This document shows positions 49,532 through 62,378 of a DNA stretch of 64,000 bases, one piece after another; the stretch's first letter is position 1; each line of letters opens with the position of its first letter. The DNA comes from Dolomedes plantarius (taxonomy: Eukaryota > Arthropoda > Arachnida > Araneae > Dolomedidae): contig OU015497.1 in NCBI GenBank assembly GCA_907164885.2, positions 69,901,429-69,965,428 on the forward strand, given 5' to 3'. Position numbers and translations under genes: made by a program. The notes under the pieces are model-generated. The model did not search any database. It was not told the origin of the DNA and saw nothing but the letters and a program-made list of their open reading frames with translations.

Positions 49532-50270
49532 TCTATACTAATAAAAGGAAATGTTTCTCTGTCTGTGTGCGGCCTCCAGACGAATCTATGGCACTTCCAT
49601 GAAATTTGTCACATAAGTAGTGCAGACGATGAGTACGTGCACCCCGAAGTCCGAATTTTAAATTTTATGCTAGAAAAAATTTTATTAATTTTTTTATTCA
49701 ATATTTGGTTCTATTTGCGCTAAGGTCCGCCAGATGGCGCCACCAGCTATTATTATTTTATTTTAAATATTTACAATTTACTTCAATTCAATTCAAGCGA
49801 AGGCTTGTGGTGGCCTAGTGGTGCAGCGCGCTGGTTTTCGGTGCTGAGGGTGCTCGGATCGAATCCTGGCGTCGCGCCACGAAAAATGCCTCCATTTGTA
49901 TAATCCCTTCATAGGGGGTAATGCCGTCCGCCTATATGGTGCCCCCACAATAAAATGGGTAGTAAAATTGCGGTGATCTATAGGCGAATGTTTGACAAGT
50001 GTCTCCGCATTGGAAAAATAAATTCAAGCAACACATTGTTCAGTTTTTATGTATACTGTTTTTTATTCGATGTTGTTTATACTGTTTAGTTTTTAAGTTG
50101 ATTTTGGTTAACAAAATTCAGATTTTTTCTTTTCGGCTTCTAGTGGTAAAATCACAATGGGTGGACAGTCAAAGATATGTTCTGGAGAAGGCTGCATTTC
50201 TGGACAAATTTCTACAGTTGCTGTCAGGGTGTGCTGTCAGGGTGGATTTTCAACCCTTGGAGTGAATAGT
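49532..50270 (+). mobile_element. Helitron-like element 2, 3' end not found
   Basis: It starts TCTATACTAATAAAAGG directly after the CTAG of element 1 and shares its 5' region. A SINE (49799-50020) is inserted inside. Sequence like GTTTAGTTTTTAAGTTGATT continues to about 50110, as in element 1. I could not find a convincing hairpin plus CTAG terminus, so the right limit is a guess. Confidence 0.5.
49799..50020 (+). mobile_element. Short SINE with 9-bp target duplication
   Basis: The tRNA-like head has A-box-like TGGCCTAGTGGTGCAGCGCG and B-box-like GGATCGAATCC. It is flanked by AATTCAAGC at 49790-49798 and 50021-50029. It lacks the 3' block of longer copies and ends with an A-rich AAAAAT. Confidence 0.75.
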
Positions 50271-51561
50271 TCTTAGTCTGTCTATTGTAGAAGAAATTGT
50301 TCTGGGACAGATAAAGTCCGAAACTGGTGGATTCTTTAGGGGCTGGTTAGATCATTTACACCTGGCCACTGCTTTAACATCTGCTAGTTGTAAATATAGA
50401 AGACAATGCCATTGTTGGTGCTTTCACAGATCAGAATATTCTGTATCAGACTGTTACTGGACTGCCCGTTGAATGGCGAGTTTTTAACGGCGAAATGGAC
50501 AAGAGGCTGGAGAAAAAAAGGGTTAAAATAGGTATATCAACGAGCGTTTGCTGTTGTTCAGAAACTAGATGATTCAGTAGATGGAAATATGTTAGAAGAA
50601 GTCACTAAAAATACGATAAATGAAAATTTTCTCACAATCATTTTTCTTTTTCTAATGCATAGACGCTTGTCGGGAGAGATTCGAACAATGTACCGCCCAT
50701 ATTGTTGACTACTTTATTATGGGATCACCATCACTCTCAATCGTACGGTAGTTCAGATGGTAGAGTCGAACTCCTGGTTTGGAGACCGGATGTTGGCCTG
50801 TTAGCCCCTAAACTTTAAGCCATACATGAAAAAACTTGGAATGTAGGTAAACATTCCATTTAATGTCACATATTTTAGTTTTAACGGGTAATATTGTCTA
50901 CTAAAACAATTTCCAAATCAAAAATAATTATTAGTTAAATTTCTTAATTTTGTCTTAGCTTCAGAAAAAACGAAACTATGAACTTTGAGCCAAAATAACA
51001 AATTATTATTTTTAACTGCATATCTTTTACATTTAAAAAAGGATTATTTCAGGAGGTACTCTATTTATTTCTTTAAAATAAGATATCTTTATCAATCTCG
51101 ATTTTCACTCTCAAACGTCTAGGATCTGAAATTCTAGGGACTTATAACAGGAATTTATGCAGTATCAGTCGCCACTTCAAAGGGTTTTAAGTGTGAGAAC
51201 GTTTTCCTTGGCGGACTCCAAAAATTCTCTCAGAGCACGAAATATAAAAAAAATATATATATAAAAAAAACTTTCAGCCAGAGACTTATCTCCGACGCAG
51301 AGCTGAATTTCATAGGATAAAGTCTGATTTCACCTGACTATACTGCCAAGTAAAGCATATTTTTTTTGCATCAAATGTTAGAAATGTCAAAAGCCCGTTT
51401 TATAAACTGAATAAGAAATTCAGATTATTGCATATTTCGAAGGTACATGTGTCTTCCTGATTGCAGGTTAAGTGAATTTTATTTTTTTGCTAGTACAGTA
51501 ATAAACTATACGAAAATTGCATATAATAGATTTTTAAATAAATAAATAAATAAATTTGTAA

Positions 51562-51565
<4 letters not shown>
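50271..51565. other. Mixed stretch, possible tRNA-like fragment
   Basis: 50738-50785 looks tRNA-like at its 5' half (TAGTTCAGATGGTAGAG) but lacks a matching B box, so at most a pseudogene or SINE head. 50395-50525 is open in one frame (AIVGAFTDQNILYQ) without recognised homology. Confidence 0.3.

Positions 51566-51657
<92 letters not shown>
51566..51657. repeat. (TA)n microsatellite
   Basis: An uninterrupted TA tract. Confidence 0.95.
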
Positions 51658-51659
<2 letters not shown>

Positions 51660-51668
51660 AAATATATA

Positions 51669-52205
51669 TGTAATATCCTTGACCGGACAAAGCTCAACAG
51701 GATCGTACTTCCTAGTTTTTTTGCATCCGGCTCAAGTCGTAGCCGAGTTGATCTTACTATGTAGTCGTACCGGAACAGGCAATGGCGAGTGACTGGGAAA
51801 TGCGTAGGAAGACAATCCAGGCGAATAATACAGACATCTAAGCTGATGGTACAGTCTCTTTATTTTCACCGAATTTTCGATGATTAAATATACTTCATTA
51901 TCTATACACTGCATACTTAGTTTAGGATTAACATGCGTGAAAAGTATCGTTCGGGGGCCGTTTATCGGGAAGAATCCCGGCGACGCAACGCCGCGCGTTA
52001 TTTGACGGAAGGCTCAAAATCACGTCATGTTAGGTTGAGAGCAGACAAAAAAGACTACCGAGGCGCGAAAATCTCCCGCCCGAGTACGGGTCTATCAAAC
52101 ATCTAATTCGTCAGAAATGGACCCGTGATGCAGTCGCGTCATATGAGGTGATGGGCTCGCGATGACCGTTATATAATGATTATATAATAATACGCGCGTG
52201 CAACA
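51669..52205. mobile_element. Candidate solo LTR
   Basis: A GC-richer island with TGTAATATCC...GTGCAACA ends (TG...CA). On the minus strand a TATATAACGG motif near the start precedes an AATAAA (about 51857-51862), the order of a short LTR. I see no target duplication and no second copy in the window, so the call is tentative and the strand is uncertain. Confidence 0.35.
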
Positions 52206-52340
52206 GCTTTAGGGGGGAAATATATTTATATTGCTTGAATTTTGTTCCCAATCCAAGGGTAAGGGGATGTATTCTGTTGCAATAAGGTAAACGAATTTGG
52301 AAAAAACATGTTAGGAGTATTTAAAAGGATTAAAATTTGC

Positions 52341-52343
<3 letters not shown>

Positions 52344-52404
<61 letters not shown>
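52344..52404. repeat. (TA)n microsatellite
   Basis: It ends at the left tip of the element at 52407. Confidence 0.9.
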
Positions 52405-52406
<2 letters not shown>

Positions 52407-53204
52407 TCGGGTGCGTCATAAATTCGTGCAATGTTCAAAAGTTCGTAATAAAAGAAATAATGCTCCGAAAAATTTTTCTGTTTGCGCGAATATGATCAGA
52501 GGGGACATTGGATTTTTTCCATGTAAAAAAAAATGTTTCAGAAAAGTAACCGAAAAAAGGCGCTTTTGCGTGACCACTTTAATTCTGCATTGTAGGAAAG
52601 ACATGCGTTACCTGTTGTCACCTTCATGGAGGATGGTGCCCCGCCCCAAATTTCACGTGATATCAAGACATTCCTTTTGTAATCTCTCTCTGAAGACCGT
52701 GTTCTATAAGTCACGGTTTTCAGGCTCAGTGACCCTCACGATCACCAGACTTGACCCCGGCAAATTTTTAGTTGGGGGGGGGGATACTTATAATCTCATG
52801 TATACCGGGGCTCCCCAACCACTTTGGTGGAACTGCAAAATTTCATTCGACAGACAGTCGCTGCTATCGATGCTTCAAGCCGCTGTAATGGCCTTAGTGA
52901 CGCGCCTCACTTGACGATTACCTTGTGCTGGTAGTAATGTTGAACATCTGTTACTTTAAATAAATGCACAGTCTCATGTAATTGGGATCTGTTTAATTTT
53001 CTGTTTGAGTTTCCCTGATTTGCATAAACGTATCAATATGACGTTTGAGCGCCCTCTTTCGGTACTTTTGGAAACTTTTTTTTTTTTACAAAGAAAAAAA
53101 ATCCAATGTCCCTCTGACCTTATTGGCGCAAACAGAAAAATTTTAATAGCATTCTTCTTTTATTATGAGTTTTTGAACTTTGCACGAATTTATGACGCAC
53201 CCGA
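52407..53204 (+). mobile_element. Long-TIR Tc1/mariner-type element, internally deleted
   Basis: The tips TCGGGTGCGTCATAAATTCG occur at both ends in inverted order, with similarity over about 145 bp (to GTTTCAGAAAAGTA inside). TA lies outside both ends, within a TA tract. It is 798 bp, with only the 3' part of a transposase left. Confidence 0.8.
52597..52951 (+). pseudogene. DDE transposase C-terminal remnant
   Basis: It shows VTFMEDGAPPQISRDIK (second catalytic Asp), then after breaks GAPQPL and LQAAVMALVTRLT, ending near VVMLNI. This parallels the C-terminal part of the transposase at 27713-28796 (DGAPPH..., VVTRLTAVL). The N-terminus and first Asp are deleted. A G-run at 52775-52784 marks one shift. 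Confidence 0.65.
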
Positions 53205-54690
<1,486 letters not shown>

Positions 54691-54693
54691 CAG

Positions 54694-54810
54694 GCTGTTA
54701 GAGTGGAATATTATGAAGAAAATGATTTTTTGGAGTGTGAAGGGCAAAATTATAGAAATGAATACGAAAAAGATTTTATAAACAAAACCAAAGACATATG
54801 GGATACCTGA
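54694..54810 (+). CDS. Weak terminal-exon candidate
   Basis: After TTGGCCAG (possible acceptor) a frame reads AVRVEYYEENDFLECEGQNY and continues RNEYEKDFINKTKDIWDT to a TGA. The composition is more protein-like than the surroundings, but it is short and no partner exon is seen. Confidence 0.25.
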   Translation, partial: AVRVEYYEENDFLECEGQNYRNEYEKDFINKTKDIWDT

Positions 54811-54893
54811 ATATATACCCAGCGTTGAAACAGTAATATTGTAGATTATTGTTCCCCTAAAGAGAAAAAAGCTTTTTAAAAAAAATCAAAGTG

Positions 54894-55072
54894 TTGTTAT
54901 TGTTGTTGTTGTTGTTGTTGTTGCTAATGGCCCTGGTTGTAGTTCCATTCACGAGGTCCTAATAGGCTATTGGGCTGAAAGGGGTGCATACTGTTTTGAA
55001 TTATCACCACAAGGGCCGGAGTCCGACTTCGCTAAATGACTGGTCCCCTAATTTTGAACCAAGTCAAGTGAC
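54894..55072 (-). mobile_element. SINE 3' part, minus strand
   Basis: It carries a GTT repeat (54897-54923, the CAA tail in reverse), then the shared 3' block (AAGGGCCGGAGTCCGACTTC). It is cut short at the CA-rich minisatellite, so the head is absent. Confidence 0.6.
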
Positions 55073-55296
55073 GACACACACACACACACATACAGACACA
55101 TACAGACAGATACACACACACACAGGCACACACATACAGACACAGACAGACAGATACACACACACACACATACAGACACAGACAGACAGATACACACACA
55201 CACACACACATACATACACAGACAGACAGATACACACACACACACACACAGGCACACACATACATACACAGACAGACAGATACACACACACACAAA
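55073..55296. repeat. CA-rich minisatellite
   Basis: Units of about 30-45 bp combine (CA)n, CATACAGA and GACAGACAGATA, repeated five to six times. Open frames across it are repeat artefacts. Confidence 0.9.
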
Positions 55297-55340
55297 CAAG
55301 CAAACAACAACAACAAAAAAGTAAAATGAACTGCTTAAAG

Positions 55341-55812
55341 CAGGCATGTCAAACTCGACGCCCTCAACGATTATCTGTACGGCCCACGCCCAGACATGTA
55401 ACGGTATGTAAATATCGTGTCACTTTTATGCGCCTTCCGCACATGCTCACAATTTTGAACTAACAGTGAATATTTAAGTAGCTGACTGGCACGTAACAGA
55501 TCCGTTGTTTGGTCATAAAGAAGTCTTATGAACTGAATTGTTTGGTGGGTGTAAAGCAAGTTATATTTCGCTTTCGGAGATTATTAATTTGTGAAATTAT
55601 TCAGTGTATGTTAAGTTAATGTTCAAGAACAAAAAAATGCGACGATGAGAACATTAATATTCTTGTGTTCTTGATTTTTTTATACTATACTTTTCCAAAT
55701 AAACCTACGTTTCTTCAAAAATTGGTTTTAAAGATTTTCTTATTTTTGCAGCGTACATAAACTTAAAATTTGTTCATTTGGCCCATGTCAGACTTTGAGT
55801 TTGACAGTCTTG
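55341..55812. mobile_element. hAT-type non-autonomous element, copy 1
   Basis: The ends are CAGGCATGTCAAACTC and GAGTTTGACAGTCTTG, of the hAT type (CAGnGnTGTCAAACTC). The interior matches copy 2 (for example TTTGGTGGGTGTAAA and ATACTATACTTTTC). The 8-bp flanks differ: GCTTAAAG left, CTTTAATT right. Confidence 0.7.
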
Positions 55813-56865
55813 CTTTAATTGAAATATCTACTCCCAAGACGTCTGGAAAAAAAAAAGTTTGTGCAGATTCATTATTATCCGTGAAAGCAGTGAATTAAGA
55901 TTATCGAAATTACCGGTTTTCCAGCTACTGATCAAAGAAACAAGAAGGTTTCGGCACGATCCCACGTGTTCCTCACACGCCGGGTGTCGGAGAGCCGCAA
56001 GGATATCCGAATTTGCGATAATTAAAAAACCTGAGGAGAACGGGGGAGGGGGGGGTGGCAAAGCGTCATCCAAGTCCGTGAAGCTAGCGATCTCCCCTTA
56101 TGACGTCATACCGCTGAAGGCTTACGGCCTGTTCACATAGAATCCAACAGCGATTGCGTTACTCGTATTGAAATATATTTAACCAGTCCCAAACCTCTAA
56201 ATGATTAACCCCGAAATTGCCGATATCTGTGATCGGTTCAGACACGGGGATGCAGGTTTCAACTTACCCGAGAAAGCGATGACGTCAGCAAAACAACCAC
56301 ATTAGTTATCTTTTTGGGGGGCAACTTATTGGCAAAAAGTAGCCCTAGAGACGCCTGCAGTCCGTAGTAAAGGTTTATTGCTCCAAAAGACCTCTTCCCA
56401 GAAAGCCAAAAATGCAGCGTTGCCGCCGATTCCGAATTAATCATGAAAGCGGTGACGTCATATTATCGAAATTACGGATTTTCCCTCTAAGGATCAAAGA
56501 AACATGGAGGTTGCGGTACGATCCCACGAGAACCTCACGCGCCGGGTATCGGAGATCCGCAAGGATACTCGAATTTGCGATAGTTTAAAAATCCCGATAA
56601 GAAATGGTTATAAAGTGTCCGCCACTCCCGCGAAATCAGCGATCTCGCCTTATGACGTCTTATCGCTGAAGGCTTCATAAAAGTAATTCCTAAAGCATTT
56701 TTAGTCCCAGATAAGTATGCTCTGCCACATGCATTCCAAAAACGAACACTGGTTGTCTGGTTCAAATTAATCATGAAAACGATATCGTCAGCAAAATCGC
56801 CGTACGTGTTTATAATTTCTTCGGCATCCCATTGGCTAAAAGTAGCACCAGAGATGTCTTTAATT
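55813..56865. repeat. CRE-motif-rich DNA between two hAT copies, two ~563-bp units
   Basis: Two diverged direct units are recognisable by ATTATCGAAATTAC (55898 and 56461) and CGAATTTGCGATA (about 56009 and 56571). Palindromic TGACGTCA occurs at 56101, 56280 and 56453, with one-to-two-base variants near 56653 and 56783. The block starts and ends with the same 8 bp, CTTTAATT (55813-55820 and 56858-56865). A G-run is at 56046-56057. No recognised gene. Confidence 0.65.
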
Positions 56866-57342
56866 CAAGAATGTCAAACTCGTGGTCCTGAACGATTATT
56901 TGTGCCGCCTAGTTCCAGGTAATTTAAAGGTATGTAAATATATGGCGTCACCTTATGTGCCTTATGTTCAAGTGTACCACTCCCCCCACGAGCCATGAGT
57001 ATTTTAGCAGCCGACTACCGCATGCCAGACCAGTAGTCTTGCCAGTAAGTAGTGCTCTACGAAGTCATATGTTTGGTGGGTGTAAAAGAGGTTATATTTC
57101 GCTCTCGGAGATTATTAATTTGTGTAATTATCCAGTGTCTGGTAAGTTAATATTCAAGAACAAAAAGTGCCAAGATGAAGACATTAATATTATTTTTGTT
57201 CTTAATTTTTCATACTATACTTTTCGAAATAAACCTACGTTTCTACAAAAATTTGTTTTGAAGTTTTTCTCTTTTTTGCGGCCAAAATAAACTTAAGCCT
57301 TGTCCATTTGGCCCATGCCAGCCTTTGAGTTTCATACGCATG
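56866..57342. mobile_element. hAT-type non-autonomous element, copy 2
   Basis: The ends are CAAGAATGTCAAACTC and GAGTTTCATACGCATG, in the same orientation as copy 1. The 8-bp flanks are CTTTAATT left and GCTTAAAA right. Confidence 0.7.
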
Positions 57343-57350
57343 GCTTAAAA

Positions 57351-57621
57351 GGACATTTAAAATTTTTGTTTATCATACGCGTTTCTAATCTTGTAAAGAT
57401 ATAAGTTGTATTTTAATTTGATTACCTGAACTCTTTCAGCACGAAGTTCGCCAGTTTGTACAATACATACTAGTATGTAATAAAGTGTAATAGTAAATGC
57501 TGTCCCTCGTATCTTTGTAGATTATATTTCCAAATAACCATTTGCATCAATATAAATATATTTAAAATGCTCGTGATTTGTCAGCTCGAAAGTCTTCCAA
57601 CAGAATTTTTCTTTTTATATA
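57351..57621. other. AT-rich stretch, nothing identified
   Basis: No supported feature. It ends in TA, the target of the next element. Confidence 0.4.
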
Positions 57622-58914
57622 CAGAAGGTCGTTCGCACCTTATGGAAACAATTTTGATAATTAAGTTTTATGTATAAATGCCGTATTTTATGCGGTGATT
57701 TGCTTCTATCTGATAGCCATGGTTGTAGCTCAAATTTTCCATGAAAGAAAATTTTTTCTTAGTACTGTAATGTCAGTTTTACCTCATTCCTCTTGGACCT
57801 TTTTCCAAAGTCCGTTCAGTGTTCTTAGATGCCGTTTTCCTAAGGCTCGTATTAAAAATCCGAAATCGCAAAAGTTCATTGGAGAAGAGTCAGGTAATTT
57901 TACAGGTATTTAATTAAATGGGATACATTTTATTCCTGTTTCTGATTCTTTGTTTGCTAAATAAGCGGCAGTTCATTTAGACGTGTGACTAGAGGATTTG
58001 TCCATAAGAAGCTTAACTTTATCAATGTCCTTTCCATATAAGGCTGGAATTTCTTCTTCAAAATTGGTTCTAAAATATTCTACTAATACTAGAGTCAATT
58101 AATTTTGGCTTTACAGGAGACTTTTTTTTATTTTTAATTTGTCGTTGTAACAAAATCCTGCTACTATCATGAACTTCTTTGAGAACTTTTCTGTACACTG
58201 ACGTAGCCATTTTGTACGGTCATTCCCGTCAGTTGAGCAATAGAAAATTTATCTTTTTTTACTACAGTCACTTAAATACCCACATGCTCCATCGACTGAT
58301 ACCACAAATTTTAATTTTTCAGCAGCTAGATGTTTTTCATTTAATTTTCTACAATTTTGTTTTCTTTCAGCTATATGCTTTAACAAAAGCAGATGAACTT
58401 TAGGTATAAACATATTTTTTAACTTCAAATCTTTATAAATGATTTTACTTACAGTGACAGAAGACATTCCTAGTTTCAATGCAATGTATCTTTGAGTCGG
58501 CGTATTTTCTTTTAGGATCAGAGACTTTACTTTCTAGATATTTACCTGTTTTCGAACAGTCTTAGGATGAGGTTTAGTAGTCATGTTTTCATTTTTACTT
58601 TCAGTTAGAAGTGTTTTTCCCTTTCAAATTTAATATATTATAAATACCAATTTTTGGAATGCCATAACCGAAATTTTTTTACCGCTTTATAATTTGTTGA
58701 TATAAATATTTCTCCCCGGAAAGTGCAGTTACGCAACCTTCGAGCCATCTATCAATTGTAGGACCAATTTTCAAAATAAATATTTTATTTTACATTATAA
58801 TCAAAGCAAAACAATAGCAGACGATTATTCTGAAGTTTCCAAATATTTATCTCAAAATAAAAACGCCAAAAACAAATTACAAAATGGTTTCCATAAAGTG
58901 CGAACGACCTTCCG
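57622..58914 (-). mobile_element. Second rosa-type (DD41D) lineage element
   Basis: The inverted tips CAGAAGGTCGTTCGCACCTT and (inward from the right) CGGAAGGTCGTTCGCACTTT match, with TA outside both ends. It is 1293 bp, close to the 1306 bp of the element at 32951, and the tips share the GTTCGCAC core. Confidence 0.8.
57690..58584 (-). pseudogene. rosa-like transposase, heavily mutated
   Basis: From ATG 58584 (MTTKPHPKTVRKQ...) the minus strand has a stop and then KLGMSSVTVSKII, HIAERKQNCRKLNEKHL and FVVSVDGACGYLSDC (first catalytic Asp). After frame changes come KFMIVAGFCYNDKLKIKK, LMDKSSSHTSK (second Asp) and SPMNFCDFGFL. The third position is Asn where Asp is expected, 41 positions after the second. 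Multiple stops and shifts make it dead. The layout is parallel to the transposase at 33094-34202. Confidence 0.75.
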
Positions 58915-59151
58915 TAGAAGAGCATATTTATGGCTTCAATTATGCATTGACAATATTTACAGAATACATAATTTGTTTCTGTAGGAAAGTTGAAAAGACT
59001 TCTTTGAATTTTTTAACATATTTCATAACAGAGTATTATAGACTATTGAATAAAGACCTTTTTAATTTAAAAATGAATTGTTATGTATAATGTTCTATAA
59101 AAATATTAAAGTAGAATTTATACATAATATGCGAACCTAAATTTATTTCCA
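58915..59151. other. AT-rich spacer between two transposons
   Basis: Nothing identified. Confidence 0.4.
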
Positions 59152-60666
59152 CTGGTGCAAGAAATTAAGAGAATTTGCAGACTTGGTCGATGATCTCTAG
59201 AACTACTGTACCGATTTTAATGAAATTTGATATGTACATACATTGATACAATACAAAATAAATAACCATTCAATAATTGTAATACACACGTATGATCGTG
59301 CGTAACACTCGTTGGAGTCGGAAGGTATGAAACAGCGGTTGCAGAATAAACAAAAAATGGGTTAATAGATGGGTTAATAGGGGGTATGGTCCCCTCTTAC
59401 AGATATACAGGTATCGTAGCGTGATTTCATACTTGAAAAAAGCAGATTATCATTACCTGTGGAAATTGGTCCCACTCGTTCAGCACCACTATTTTCATTC
59501 CCTGGATGGTTCTCGGAGGGGTGTTGCGAGTTGCAGTTGCCCTCCCCAGAGCGTCCCAGACATGCTCTATAAGGTTAAGGTCTGAAGATCTGGCTGGCCA
59601 ATCCATCCGTCGAATATCCTCATTCTCTAGAAATTCGTCGACCAGAAGAGCTCTAAATGGCCTCGCGTTGTCGTACAAAATAAACTCAGGGCCAACTGCA
59701 CCCCTGAAAAGACGAACATAGGGCTCAAAGACCTCATCCCTATGCCTCACACCCGTCACAGTGCCTCTTTCAAAGACATGGAGAGGTGTGCGGCCATCCA
59801 ACATGACGCCTGCCCAGACTATTAAACCTCCACCGCCATAATGGTCGATTTCGCGGACATTGGAGGGTAGGTAGCGGGTCCCTGGTTCTCTCCATATGAC
59901 TGTACGGAGAGAATCGGTGTCTAGGCTGAACCGGGACTCATCAGTGAAGAGAACGGTCGCCCATTAATCCATACTCCAATCACTATGCTCTCTGCAACAT
60001 GGTAAACGGATTCTCCTGTTCGTAGAAGTGAGCGGGACGCAATCAGCAGGTCTTCTTGCAAATTACCCTCCCTCATGAAGTCTTACGGAAAAAGTCACCC
60101 TTGATACACGGGTTCCCGTGTCTGCATACAAGTCACGAGAGAGCTGAGAAGCTGTATCACTCCTGTTACGCCTCGCTATAATCGACAAATGGCGTTCTTC
60201 TCTGGCCGTCGTGGCTCTTGGGCGACCTTGCCAATGCTTTCTCTCGATGGATCCGGTATCCTGGAAGTGTTTCCATAAGTTACACACGACGCTGGGAGTT
60301 AAATTGAACTCTCTACAAATTTGGACTTGAGATTGGCCTGCTTCTAGCCTCCCCCCCAATTCGTCACGTCATTCCATCCTATAAACGTTGGTGGTTACTC
60401 ATTTTTACTGTTGCAATTTGAAATTAACGGATTGCTGCAAAATATCACCATGTATTAACCCACTTTTTTTATTCTGCAACCGCTGTTTCATACCTTCCGA
60501 CTCCAATGAGTGTTACTCACGATCATGCTTGTGTATTACAATTATTGAATGGTTATTTGTTTTGTATTGTATCAATGTATGTACGTATCAAATTTCTTTA
60601 AAATCGGTACAGTAACTTTAGAGATAATCGACCAAGTCTGCAAATTCTCTTAATTTCTTACACCAG
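59152..60666 (-). mobile_element. Tc1 element, family T, copy 2
   Basis: The tips CTGGTGCAAGAAATTAAGAG and (inward from right) CTGGTGTAAGAAATTAAGAG match, with ~195-bp inverted repeats, as in copy 1 at 29201-30721. The flanks are CA and TG where TA would be expected, consistent with later mutation. It is 1515 bp. Confidence 0.85.
59427..60377 (-). pseudogene. Tc1 transposase, several breaks
   Basis: This is closely related to the copy at 29424-30425. The N-terminal part (EAGQSQVQICREFNL to GTRVSRVTFS) is open over 60063-60359. The C-terminal part is open over 59427-59804 and shows FILYDNARPFR (second Asp kept, His lost) and SSDLNLIEHVWD (Glu kept). Between them there are stops and shifts. 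It is more decayed than copy 1 but keeps Ser where copy 1 has its only stop. Confidence 0.8.
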
Positions 60667-61838
60667 TGTCTCATTTTGAATTGTATGATGTATATAAAAA
60701 TGTATGTAAATGTCTGTTTTACTAAAAAAAGTGTATAATTAGATCTTTTTTTCCATTTGCCTATGAAAATTATATTTATCTTCAAGAATCAGTTGAAATC
60801 GATAAAATATGATATTGCGGATAAGCTATTTACTCTGTCATAAATACAAATAACTATATGTGTTACGGCGAAAGTCCGAAGTCTGGCCATTTCTCAGAAT
60901 TGCCCGACAATTCTAGGGCTAGACTTCATCTTTCTCTTTCTTAGACTAGAACTATCCATTTCACTTGGTCAAAGCTCCAAATAATCGATTATTTACGACT
61001 ACGTTGGGCTTCGGTCGGCCAATTCACGATTCGCAACACAATCAATCGCCACTAATAGAAATGTTCAAGAAAATTTGCTCCTAGATAAGATTTTGCAAAG
61101 CTGGATCAAGCAGTTACCCGAGTTGTTCATACCAATTCTAACTCAGATTATCGTTTGAAAATCCATTTAGATTAGTCAAAGTACGAAAAAATCACTTCAA
61201 AACCAGAGAAAAAGAAAAAATTCTTGGCAATTCGCTAACTGGCCATTTATCGTCGATTTCCCTGCCAAAGCCCGAAGTAGTCGTAAACTCTTGATTTTTT
61301 TTCGGAATTTCGCCAAGTGACTTCGTCAATGCTAGAAGTGGTCAGCCAGTTTATGAATTGGCATATAATTCATGATTCGCGAGAGATTCAACGCCGTTTA
61401 CTAGAGTTAAGCTTTTTTATAAGTTCCGTTGCTTCGTCTTATATACATGTGTAGGTACAACAAAGTTTCGTACAGCACCTATGTAATGTGCACCACCAGA
61501 CAATCAACATAATGTATTACCGCGCAGAATAGCAAGTCAATCGATCCTTCCTCTACCGATGGCCACCGATGCTCTATCAGAGAAAAGCAGCTCCCCTGTC
61601 AATTTCTCGTTGCTAAATCCTCCGATTATCATCTTTGCACCCGTGCTGGCCTTTTTAAGTTCCTTCGAACTTCTCGAACCATCTCGATTTCTTTTCAAAC
61701 ACTCAGAGTGGTTCAATAGAGATTTTCTTACGGTGTTTAATAGCTTCCGCTTTCCTTAAAGATTCTGGCCAGGTGGATCAAACGTGAGTTATACGAAAGT
61801 TGGTACAACTCCCCCCTCCCCTTTAGAGAAATCAAACA
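60667..61838. other. GC-richer stretch, possible LTR
   Basis: From about 60862 (TGTTACGGCGAAAG) to about 61794 the base composition rises. Internal similar motifs (CTGGCCATTT, GCCnAAGCCCGAAG) and a TATA-like CTTATATACATG at 61439 would suit an LTR, but no poly(A) signal, second copy or duplication is seen. Confidence 0.25.
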
Positions 61839-61844
61839 TTTCAA

Positions 61845-61862
61845 TAAATAAATAAATAAATT

Positions 61863-61908
<46 letters not shown>
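61845..61908. repeat. (AATA)n, (TA)n and (TG)n microsatellite
   Basis: Three simple repeats in a row. Confidence 0.9.
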
Positions 61909-61910
<2 letters not shown>

Positions 61911-62019
61911 TAAGTAATATTAAAGGTGGCGATGAACATTAGAACGGAATAATCGTAGAGTCTTAGAGCATTGTAGTCATGGTACCGGGTCCAGGTGAAA
62001 TTGAGAATCAACTGAATTT

Positions 62020-62378
62020 GACTCCAAAAAGAAATTGACGGCTTTGTCGTCCATAAAGCTGATTTATTAGGTGGCACAACCGCTAGACAATTGTTTGTGC
62101 CTAAACAATTGTGCGGCACAATATTCTCAGAAGATACATTTTACAAAGGATTTATTCCGGAGTTTGCCGGAACACACACCAAGACAAAGAACGTAGAGCT
62201 AAAAGTTGCACATGCTTTCCCTTTAGTGACAGACACTCAAAAGCCACAGAAATCGTTATCTGTGAATGGGGGTGCGGTCACGTTAAGAATTTTAATTAAT
62301 CAGATCATGACACATGACCTCAACACGTCATATGAGATGATGCTTTTGGAATGTCCTGGAACATTCGACGTTATGTAA
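62020..62378 (+). pseudogene. Possible retroelement pol fragment
   Basis: The plus frame ending at 62378 reads VVHKADLLGG, then ARQLFVPKQLCGTIF and FAGTHTKTKN. This vaguely resembles the linker between RNase H and integrase in LTR-element polyproteins (a (L/V)VP-x-x-L segment before an H-rich motif). The integrase zinc-binding His/Cys set is not intact. Weak, could be chance. Confidence 0.3.

Noticed and set aside
50738..50800. tRNA gene
   Set aside because: The A-box-like half is good, but no matching B box or acceptor stem is found.
55032..55463. Long Cys/Val or Thr/His open frames
   Set aside because: Artefacts of the CA-rich minisatellite.
55859..56140. 93-codon plus-strand open frame
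   Set aside because: It lies in duplicated non-coding DNA and its Gly run comes from a homopolymer. The second unit does not keep the frame.
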